Assembly: GCA_017542725.1 (NCBI GenBank)
Contig: JAFXWR010000015.1
Location: forward strand, 1-13,413
Length of the DNA: 13,413 nt
Origin: Lachnospiraceae bacterium
Lineage (GTDB): Bacteria > Bacillota_A > Clostridia > Lachnospirales > Lachnospiraceae
Reading direction: 5' to 3'
The translations under genes and the position numbers were made by a program. The notes under the pieces are model-generated. The model searched no databases and had not been told where the DNA came from. It worked only from the letters and a program-made list of their open reading frames with translations. Of this stretch, positions 1 to 6,313 are shown in pieces; within the stretch, counting starts at the first letter, position 1; each line of letters opens with the position of its first letter.

Positions 1-1856
1 ACGATTACTTTAAAAAAGATGATTCGCTAGAAAAACTTAAAAAGATTACATCAATAGCAAAAAATAAGATAGCTGTAAATGAAATATTATTTAAAATTGC
101 TATTTTTTTATGTAGAGAATACAGCGCTCCAATTCAAAACTGTATCAAAGCAGTTTTGCCAGTGAAGAGAGTCGTAAGAAAAAACAAAAAGCAGGTTGAT
201 GCTATTTCAAAGTACAATGTTGATGAAAATGATAAAAAGTCACGTGATGAAATAGTTTTAAATGATGAGCAAAAAAATATTATTGAAGATGTGATAGAGA
301 ACTATCGAAAAGGAACTTTTAATGAGCATTTAATCTATGGTGTCACTGGTTCAGGAAAGACAGAGGTTTATCTAAAGATTATTGAGGAAGTAATAAATGA
401 TGGAAAACAGGTAATAGTTCTAATTCCTGAAATAGCACTTACGCATCAGACAGTAATAAGGCTTAAAGAAAAATTCGCTGATAATATAGCCATAATTCAT
501 TCAAGAATGAGCGAAGGCGATAAGTATATACAGTATAAAAAATGCGAAGATGGTAAAACCAATATACTTGTAGGTCCAAGAAGCGCAATTTTTGCTCCAT
601 TTGAAAATCTCGGTTTAGTAGTGATGGATGAGGTAAACGACTCATCATACAAATCGGAAACCATACCAAGGTATAATACCATAGATGTAGCCAGATTTAG
701 ATGTAAAGAACAAAATGCTACACTTGTAACTTTGTCTGCGACTCCGAACATAGATTTATATTTTGAAGCAAATAAAAAAGATAGCAAAATAATTTTACAC
801 AAATTAAATAAGAGAGCAAGTTCTACATTGCCAGAAGTATTGATTGTCGATATGAAAAAAGAAATTAAGTCTGGCAACAAATCAGTTTTTTCAAAAGCGT
901 TGATTGATAAGATAAGCGAAAGGCTTGAAAGAAAAGAGCAAGTGATGCTCTATATGAATAGAAGAGGATATAATACTATATTCACTTGTAAGAGCTGTGG
1001 CAATACTTATAAATGTCCTCACTGTGATGTCGCACTTGTGTCGCACTCAGATGGTATGCTCAAATGCCATTATTGCGGTTATGAGGTTAGAGAGCCAATG
1101 CTATGCCCTGTATGCAAGTCAAATGAGATAGAAAAATATGGATTGGGAACAGAAAAACTTGAAGAGTTGTGCATAGATTTGTTTCCAAGTGCAAAAGTTT
1201 TAAGAATGGATAGAGATACTACAAGTGTAAAAGACGGACACGATAAGATCATAGAAAAATTTAGAAGTGGTAAGGCAGATATATTGATAGGAACTCAAAT
1301 GATAGTCAAGGGTCATGATTTCCCAAATGTAACCCTTGTCGCTATCATGAGGGCAGACTTAAGTCTTTATACTGAGTCATATAAAGCATCTGAAGATACA
1401 TTTGCTCTACTTACGCAGTGTGTTGGAAGAAGTGGAAGGAAAGTGAGTGGAGAATCTATAATTCAGTGTTATGATACTGATAGCTTTGTATATGACTTGG
1501 TAAAAAAACAGGATTATGAAGAGTTTTATAGTGAAGAATTGAAAATGAGAAAGAAGTTGCTATATCCGCCATTTTCAAAGTTATTAAATATAAGAGTAGG
1601 GGCAAATAATGATGCATATTTAAACACTTTTATGGATAATTTGAAGGTAGTACTTGATAACAAAAATGACACGAATGCTAAAATCTTGGGTCCTACAAAG
1701 ACAAATCCAGAAAAAGTTAAGGATATACATTTTAGAAAAATTATAGTAAAATGTAATACTGTTGATGAGGCAAAAAAGTATAGGACTATTAGTAAGAAGT
1801 TCAAAGAGTATTCAGATAAGAAAAACTTTTTAAAAATAGTATTCGATATAGAATAA
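1..1856 (+). CDS. priA: Primosomal protein N' (PriA), replication restart helicase, 5'-truncated by the window edge
   Basis: PriA is a superfamily 2 3'-5' DNA helicase that recognises stalled forks and reloads the replicative helicase. The frame is open from base 3 to the TAA at 1854-1856, giving 617 visible residues. The residues before position 156 (a FLCREYSAPIQN-like stretch) match the PriA N-terminal DNA-binding region, so the TTG at 156 is not the true start, and roughly 120-200 residues should lie upstream. Visible motifs are Walker A GVTGSGKT (339-362), a Walker B-type DEVN (627-638) where the family normally has DEEH, four CxxC pairs of the zinc-binding insert (987-1115), GTQMIVKGHDFPNVTL (from 1290) and motif VI QCVGRSGR (1416-1439). 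The C-terminal domain (YPPFSKL, then ILGPTKTNPEKV) is divergent but complete. It overlaps the next start codon by one base. The identification is firm; full activity with the altered DEVN motif is assumed. Confidence 0.95.
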   Translation, partial: DYFKKDDSLEKLKKITSIAKNKIAVNEILFKIAIFLCREYSAPIQNCIKAVLPVKRVVRKNKKQVDAISKYNVDENDKKSRDEIVLNDEQKNIIEDVIENYRKGTFNEHLIYGVTGSGKTEVYLKIIEEVINDGKQVIVLIPEIALTHQTVIRLKEKFADNIAIIHSRMSEGDKYIQYKKCEDGKTNILVGPRSAIFAPFENLGLVVMDEVNDSSYKSETIPRYNTIDVARFRCKEQNATLVTLSATPNIDLYFEANKKDSKIILHKLNKRASSTLPEVLIVDMKKEIKSGNKSVFSKALIDKISERLERKEQVMLYMNRRGYNTIFTCKSCGNTYKCPHCDVALVSHSDGMLKCHYCGYEVREPMLCPVCKSNEIEKYGLGTEKLEELCIDLFPSAKVLRMDRDTTSVKDGHDKIIEKFRSGKADILIGTQMIVKGHDFPNVTLVAIMRADLSLYTESYKASEDTFALLTQCVGRSGRKVSGESIIQCYDTDSFVYDLVKKQDYEEFYSEELKMRKKLLYPPFSKLLNIRVGANNDAYLNTFMDNLKVVLDNKNDTNAKILGPTKTNPEKVKDIHFRKIIVKCNTVDEAKKYRTISKKFKEYSDKKNFLKIVFDIE

Positions 1857-3589
1857 TGTTTAGCGTTTTTAAAAATAGCATATTGAAAGTTAAAAAGGAA
1901 TCGCTACTATCAATTCTTTTTATACTTTGTGAAACTGCGTGCGAGATAGTAGTTCCTTTTATGATGGCTAAACTTATAGACTTAGGAATTGAGAGTAGTG
2001 ATATGCAGAATGTCTATAAGTATGGGTTTATTATAATTGCACTTGTCATAGGTCAGGCACTTTCAGGAATCTTTTGTGCTATATTTGCAGTAAGAGCTGG
2101 CACAGGATTTGCATTTGATTTGAGAGAGAGACTTTTTAGAAAACTTCAAACATTTGCATTTGCAAATATTGATAAGTTCTCTACTGGTTCGCTTGTGACA
2201 AGAAGTACAACTGATATTGCAAATGTGCAGAGATCATTCCAAATGGTAATAAGAGGTGCGGTAAGGTCACTTTCTATGTGCTTTTTCTCATTGTATTTTG
2301 CTTTTGGTATAAATGCTGAAATTGCAAAATATTTTACTTATATGATACCTGCACTCTTAATTTCATTTATCCTTTTATCAAAACTTGCAATGCCGATTTT
2401 TGAAAAGATGTTCAATGCTTTTGACTCTTTAAACAATATTATGTCTGAGAATATACATGGCATAAGAGTTGTTAAGACTTTCAATAGAGAAGATTATGAG
2501 TATAATAAGATGAAAAAATCAGCTGATGATATTTATAATTATTCTGTAAAAGCTGAAACCTATGTAGCTCTTTGGGATCCATTTATGAATATATCTATCT
2601 ATACGATACTTATAATCATATCGTGGATAGGAGCAAGGGCAATAATAGCATCAGGCAATAATCCAGAGCTTGGGCTAACTACCGGAAAACTTATGAGCTT
2701 GATAACTTATGGTTTGCAGATGCTCATGAGTCTTATGTTTATGAGTATGATCTATGTCATGCTTGTCATATCTTATGCGTCTATAAAAAGAGTACAAGAG
2801 GTTTTAATTGAGGATACAAGAATTAAAAATCCTGAGAATCCAATTTATGAAGTTAAAGATGGTTCGATTGAATTTAAAAATGTCAATTTCAAATATCATG
2901 ATGATGCAAAATCAAGAGTTTTAAAAGATATAGACATAAAAATTAATAGTGGAGAAATGATAGGTATAATTGGCGGAACTGGATCAGGTAAATCAAGTTT
3001 TGTCAATTTAATTCCGCGATTATATGATGCTACAGAGGGGACTGTAACTGTAGGCGGACAAAATGTAAAAGATTATGATTTAAATACTTTAAGAAAGTCA
3101 ATAGGAATTGTGCTTCAAAAGAATATATTGTTTTCTGGAACCATAGCAAGTAACCTAAGATTTGGCAATGAAAATGCAACACTTGAAGATATGAGAGAGG
3201 CTTGCGATATTGCATCGGCACTTGAATTCATAAATGAATTACCAGACGGCTTTGATTCTGTTGTAGAGCAGAGTGGAAATAATTTTTCTGGTGGACAGAA
3301 GCAAAGACTTTCTATAGCGAGAACTATACTGAAAAAGCCAAAGATACTTATTTTTGATGACTCTACTTCTGCTGTAGATACAAAGACTGACGCAAGAATC
3401 AGAAATGGTATAAAGAATAAACTTCCTGATACTACAAAGATTATAATTTCACAAAGAATTATCTCTATAAAAGAATGCGATAAAATTATTGTCATGGACA
3501 ATGGCAGAGTTATAGCATATGATAATCATGAAGAACTACTTAAAAATTGTAGCCTATATAAAGAAATATATGATGTGCAAAATAGTTAA
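1856..3589 (+). CDS. ABC exporter half-transporter, degenerate-site subunit of a heterodimer
   Basis: This 577-residue protein fuses an N-terminal six-helix exporter domain (roughly residues 15-305) to a C-terminal ATPase domain, the usual length and order for a multidrug/lipid half-transporter in the cytoplasmic membrane. The ATPase has Walker A GGTGSGKS (373-380) and an intact signature FSGGQ (477-481). Its Walker B ends DD (501-502) where the second residue is normally the catalytic Glu, and its H-loop position is Gln533 (ISQRI) instead of His. This pattern is known from the degenerate-site subunit of heterodimeric exporters such as TM287/288 and LmrCD. Its ATG shares a base with the priA stop (TAATG) and no Shine-Dalgarno is visible, so translational coupling is likely. 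The substrate cannot be read from the sequence; drug, peptide or lipid export are all possible. Confidence 0.93.
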   Translation: MFSVFKNSILKVKKESLLSILFILCETACEIVVPFMMAKLIDLGIESSDMQNVYKYGFIIIALVIGQALSGIFCAIFAVRAGTGFAFDLRERLFRKLQTFAFANIDKFSTGSLVTRSTTDIANVQRSFQMVIRGAVRSLSMCFFSLYFAFGINAEIAKYFTYMIPALLISFILLSKLAMPIFEKMFNAFDSLNNIMSENIHGIRVVKTFNREDYEYNKMKKSADDIYNYSVKAETYVALWDPFMNISIYTILIIISWIGARAIIASGNNPELGLTTGKLMSLITYGLQMLMSLMFMSMIYVMLVISYASIKRVQEVLIEDTRIKNPENPIYEVKDGSIEFKNVNFKYHDDAKSRVLKDIDIKINSGEMIGIIGGTGSGKSSFVNLIPRLYDATEGTVTVGGQNVKDYDLNTLRKSIGIVLQKNILFSGTIASNLRFGNENATLEDMREACDIASALEFINELPDGFDSVVEQSGNNFSGGQKQRLSIARTILKKPKILIFDDSTSAVDTKTDARIRNGIKNKLPDTTKIIISQRIISIKECDKIIVMDNGRVIAYDNHEELLKNCSLYKEIYDVQNS

Positions 3590-3594
3590 ATAAT

Positions 3595-5460
3595 ATGGCA
3601 AGGAAAAGATACGCAGGTGAACCTGTAAAAAAAGTTAAGAAGGGTACATTTACCAGATTGATTGGACATATCTTAGAACATAAGATACGACTTGTTTTTA
3701 TTGCCATAAGTATGATTGGAGCAACTTTTGTTAATGTTGGCTCAAGTTTATTTTTGAAAATCGCTATTGATAATTATATTACTCCTATGCTTTTGCAAGA
3801 TAAAAATAATGTGGATTTTGGCCCATTTAAAACTGCAATTACATATTTTGGAATAATGCTTGCAATCGGTGTAGTGTGTACTTTGGTATATAGATTATTG
3901 ATGGTTAAACTTTCAAATGGAATTTTAAGAGACATAAGAGAACAGATGTATGAAAAGATGCAGAAACTTCCTCTTAAGTTTTTTGATACTAATAAAGCCG
4001 GAGACATAATGTCAAGATACACAAATGATCTTGATACTTTAAGACAGGTTGTATCAGAATCTTTGCCACAGACTATAAGAGGCTCTCTCACTTTTATAAC
4101 TATATTTGCAAGTATGTTGATGCTTAGCATTAACTTATTTATTGTAGTTATAATTATGATTTTGCTTATGATTGCATTTACAAAGTGGTCTGGCAGTAGG
4201 TCGCTAAAGCTATATAGAAAAACTCAGGCGGCAATTGGTGGGTTGAATGGATATGTAGAAGAAATGGTTCTTGGAGCTAAAGAAGTAAAAGTATATTGTT
4301 ATGAGCAAAGAAATATAGATGCATTTGGTGTTAAAAATACTGAGTGGGCAAATGCAGTAGTTAAGGCTGATGTGTTAAGTAATATTTTATTCCCATTTAT
4401 GAATAGCTTAGGAAACATATTGTATGTATTTATTGCTTTCGCCGGTGGCGCAATGGCACTTAGTGGTGTAACTAATTATACTTTAGTTGGACCTACAGTG
4501 CTTACTATTGGAACTATTACTTCATTTATGACATTTACTAAAACTTTCTCATCACTCATTGGAGAGTTAAGTTCGCAGCTTCCATATCTTATGCAGTCAC
4601 TTTCTGGCGCTGAGAGAATATTTGATTTAATTGACACAAGCCCTGAGATTGATGAAGGACATTATAAGTTGGAAAGGGTTGGTAAAAATTCTTGGCAATG
4701 GAACAATGGAGAAAAGACTGTACCACTTGTAGGAAATATAGTATTAAATGATGTAAATTTCTCTTATGTTGAAAATAAACCAGTGTTAAAACATATAAAT
4801 GTATATGCTGATAAGGGACAAAAAGTAGCACTTGTCGGTGCAACTGGCGCTGGTAAAACAACTATCACTAATCTGATTAATAGGTTTTATGAGATAGATG
4901 ATGGAATCATAACTTATGATGGTATAAATGTTACAGATATAAAGAAGAAGGATTTGAGAGAATCGCTTGCTATAGTGCTACAAGATGTGAATCTTTTTAC
5001 TGGAACTATTATGGAAAATATTCGCTATGGAAAGCTTGATGCTACTGATGAAGAGTGTATCGCAGCAGCAAAACTTGTATACGCTGATTCATTTATAGAG
5101 ATGCTGCCAGATGGCTACAACACGATTATAAAAGGTGATAGTGGTGGTTTATCTCAAGGACAAAAGCAACTTATATCAATAGCGAGAGCTGCAGTTGCTG
5201 ACCCACCATGTCTTATACTTGATGAGGCTACTTCAAGTATAGATACAAGAACAGAAAAACTTGTTCAAAAAGGTATGGATTCAATTATGAAAGGCAGAAC
5301 TGTCTTCATTATAGCTCATAGACTTTCAACTATTAGAGATGCAGATGTGATAATGGTTATGAGAAATGGTGAGATAATAGAAAGAGGAACTCATGAATCA
5401 TTACTTGAGAAAAAAGGACATTATTATGAACTTTATACTGGTATAGTGGAAATAGATTAA
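3595..5460 (+). CDS. ABC exporter half-transporter, catalytic subunit of the heterodimer
   Basis: A 621-residue permease-ATPase fusion starting 5 nt after the previous gene. A basic N-terminus (MARKRYAGEPVKKVKKG) precedes six membrane segments (about residues 30-345) and a C-terminal ATPase. Walker A is GATGAGKT (415-422), Walker B ends DE (543-544) and the H-loop His is H575 (IAHRLST), so it supplies the catalytic residues. Its signature is LSQGQ (519-523) instead of LSGGQ, as in the partner subunits of asymmetric exporters. Paired with the upstream protein, one consensus site would form from this Walker A/B/H plus the partner's SGGQ, and one degenerate site from the reverse combination. There is a charged, Trp-containing insertion just before the ATPase domain (SWQWNNGEK region). 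No clear Shine-Dalgarno is seen; coupling to the upstream gene is likely. The substrate is unknown. Confidence 0.93.
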   Translation: MARKRYAGEPVKKVKKGTFTRLIGHILEHKIRLVFIAISMIGATFVNVGSSLFLKIAIDNYITPMLLQDKNNVDFGPFKTAITYFGIMLAIGVVCTLVYRLLMVKLSNGILRDIREQMYEKMQKLPLKFFDTNKAGDIMSRYTNDLDTLRQVVSESLPQTIRGSLTFITIFASMLMLSINLFIVVIIMILLMIAFTKWSGSRSLKLYRKTQAAIGGLNGYVEEMVLGAKEVKVYCYEQRNIDAFGVKNTEWANAVVKADVLSNILFPFMNSLGNILYVFIAFAGGAMALSGVTNYTLVGPTVLTIGTITSFMTFTKTFSSLIGELSSQLPYLMQSLSGAERIFDLIDTSPEIDEGHYKLERVGKNSWQWNNGEKTVPLVGNIVLNDVNFSYVENKPVLKHINVYADKGQKVALVGATGAGKTTITNLINRFYEIDDGIITYDGINVTDIKKKDLRESLAIVLQDVNLFTGTIMENIRYGKLDATDEECIAAAKLVYADSFIEMLPDGYNTIIKGDSGGLSQGQKQLISIARAAVADPPCLILDEATSSIDTRTEKLVQKGMDSIMKGRTVFIIAHRLSTIRDADVIMVMRNGEIIERGTHESLLEKKGHYYELYTGIVEID

Positions 5461-5484
5461 AAAGCGGGTCATATGACCCGCTTT
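5461..5484. terminator. Bidirectional Rho-independent terminator, perfect 24-nt palindrome
   Basis: The half-site AAAGCGGGTCAT is followed exactly by its reverse complement. It folds as a GC-rich stem (GCGGGTC/GACCCGC) with an ATAT loop, flanked by A-runs and T-runs, so it works on both strands. It begins directly after the exporter stop codon at 5458-5460. Its right end overlaps the first two bases (5483-5484) of the minus-strand phosphoribosyltransferase stop codon. It therefore separates two convergent transcription units. Confidence 0.9.
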
Positions 5485-6034
5485 AATTTTCTTCAAATAT
5501 TGGAAGAGTGTCTACATATAACAAATCTTGGTGAACATCATCACTTTCTTTAAATACACAGCAGTACTTAAGTACATTGATGTCATATTTCTCAAGAACT
5601 TCTTTTATAGCAAGTATAGTTGAACCCGTAGAAATGACATCATCGACAAAGAGTGCATTTTTGCCTTTATATTTATCTAAATTCTTTTTGTCAATGAATA
5701 GTTGGCTAGTTCCTGATGTAAATGTTTTTACATGTGCGATTACTGGTTCTTCAAAATTAATTTTAACTTTTTTTCTAAAAACCAATAAGTCTGTATTGCA
5801 TAAATCGGCAACTCTTTGTGCAAGCGCAGCGCCTTTTGCCTCTGCTGATATTATGACATCTACATTTTGCAAATTGTTTTCAACAATTTTTTTGTATAAA
5901 TCTTTTGCAGCTGCTCTATTCATATTTACATCTGAATATGGGTCAAAAACTGCGACATATTTATTTCCGCCGATTCCGGCCTTTGGAAGAGCGAACTCTT
6001 TGCCATCTAATTTAATCTTATAATACTTGTCCAT
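5483..6034 (-). CDS. Type I phosphoribosyltransferase (adenine/xanthine PRTase-like)
   Basis: This 183-residue cytosolic protein carries the PRPP-binding signature of type I phosphoribosyltransferases, ALFVDDVISTGSTI (residues 127-140), with the paired Asp131-Asp132 and the STGST phosphate loop. An earlier SAEAKGAALA stretch (63-72) matches the pyrophosphate-loop region. The segment VKTFTSGTSQ (102-111) followed by LFID resembles the purine salvage PRTases often labelled adenine phosphoribosyltransferase-like. Such enzymes convert a free base plus PRPP to the nucleotide; the base here is inferred as a purine and not certain. The start at 6034 is supported by AAGGAGGG (6039-6046) four bases upstream. 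The gene is monocistronic, convergent with the exporter genes and divergent from the surface protein gene. Confidence 0.85.
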   Translation of the reverse strand: MDKYYKIKLDGKEFALPKAGIGGNKYVAVFDPYSDVNMNRAAAKDLYKKIVENNLQNVDVIISAEAKGAALAQRVADLCNTDLLVFRKKVKINFEEPVIAHVKTFTSGTSQLFIDKKNLDKYKGKNALFVDDVISTGSTILAIKEVLEKYDINVLKYCCVFKESDDVHQDLLYVDTLPIFEEN

Positions 6035-6038
6035 AATT

Positions 6039-6046
6039 CCCTCCTT
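6039..6046 (-). promoter_or_regulatory. Shine-Dalgarno of the phosphoribosyltransferase gene
   Basis: Reading the minus strand, AAGGAGGG lies 4 nt before the ATG at 6034-6032. It is a near-perfect anti-16S match and fixes the start codon. Confidence 0.85.
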
Positions 6047-6057
6047 ATAGCATAGTA

Positions 6058-6066
6058 ATTATAGCA
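6058..6066 (-). promoter_or_regulatory. Extended -10 promoter of the phosphoribosyltransferase gene
   Basis: On the minus strand TGCTATAAT gives a perfect -10 hexamer (TATAAT, 6063-6058) preceded by the TGn extension. No good -35 hexamer is found 16-18 nt upstream, which is common for extended -10 promoters. Transcription would start near 6051, just ahead of the Shine-Dalgarno. Confidence 0.6.
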
Positions 6067-6140
6067 CATTTTTTTATTGTATAGTAGACTTAATTTTGTA
6101 TAAAATTTTGTTGAATATATGAAGAAAATATTAAGGTTCT

Positions 6141-6169
6141 TTGACATAAGTAGGGTAATTTTATATAAT
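6141..6169 (+). promoter_or_regulatory. Consensus sigma-A promoter of the giant surface protein gene
   Basis: A perfect -35 (TTGACA, 6141-6146) and a perfect -10 (TATAAT, 6164-6169) are separated by exactly 17 nt. Transcription should start around 6175-6178, giving a leader of about 55 nt. A promoter this close to consensus predicts strong basal transcription, unless the leader hairpin or a regulator damps it. Confidence 0.88.
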
Positions 6170-6191
6170 ATAGTATAAGGGCATGCGGATA

Positions 6192-6217
6192 GACTTCATT
6201 AAGAAGTCAATTTTTTT
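6192..6217 (+). terminator. Hairpin plus T-run in the leader (possible attenuator)
   Basis: GACTTC (6192-6197) and GAAGTC (6203-6208) can form a 6-bp stem with a 5-nt loop. AA and seven T residues (6211-6217) follow, the layout of an intrinsic terminator. It lies between the promoter and the Shine-Dalgarno of the surface protein gene, so it could attenuate transcription. The stem is short and only partly GC, so termination would be weak. No antiterminator pairing or riboswitch aptamer is evident in so short a leader. Confidence 0.45.
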
Positions 6218-6222
6218 AGCAT

Positions 6223-6228
6223 GGAGGG
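6223..6228 (+). promoter_or_regulatory. Shine-Dalgarno of the surface protein gene
   Basis: GGAGGG lies 4 nt before the ATG at 6233. It selects this start, which is directly followed by a signal peptide, over the in-frame ATG at 6299, which would remove the signal peptide. Confidence 0.85.
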
Positions 6229-6232
6229 CAAT

Positions 6233-6313
6233 ATGAATGAATTAAAAAAGAAAATAGCAGTGATACTAATCTTAGCACTTACGTTTAACACAAATGCTAT
6301 GTGGACATTTGCT
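6233..6313 (+). other. Signal peptide coding segment
   Basis: The first 27 residues show a basic n-region (KKK at 5-7), a hydrophobic core (IAVILILALTF) and a likely signal peptidase I site after Ala27 (TFA/ES). Cleavage after Ala22 (TNA) is an alternative. There is no lipobox cysteine, so it is not a lipoprotein. Confidence 0.8.

Larger units (their letters stand above)
6035..6232. other. Divergent intergenic region
   Basis: This 198-nt AT-rich gap lies between the left-pointing phosphoribosyltransferase gene and the right-pointing surface protein gene. It holds both promoters, both ribosome binding sites and a leader hairpin. The stretch 6067-6140 between the two promoters has no repeat, operator-like palindrome or small ORF that I can support. 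Confidence 0.8.

Noticed and set aside
156..1856. A complete 566-residue priA starting at the TTG at 156
   Set aside because: The frame is open to the left edge and the upstream residues resemble the PriA N-terminal domain, so the gene is cut by the window and TTG is internal.
5577..6023. Plus-strand ORF of 148 codons opposite the phosphoribosyltransferase gene
   Set aside because: It is an antisense shadow of a gene with clear PRPP motifs and a strong Shine-Dalgarno, and it has no recognisable protein features of its own.
6176..6232. Riboswitch in the leader of the surface protein gene
   Set aside because: The leader is only about 55 nt and shows one small hairpin; there is no room or motif for a known aptamer.
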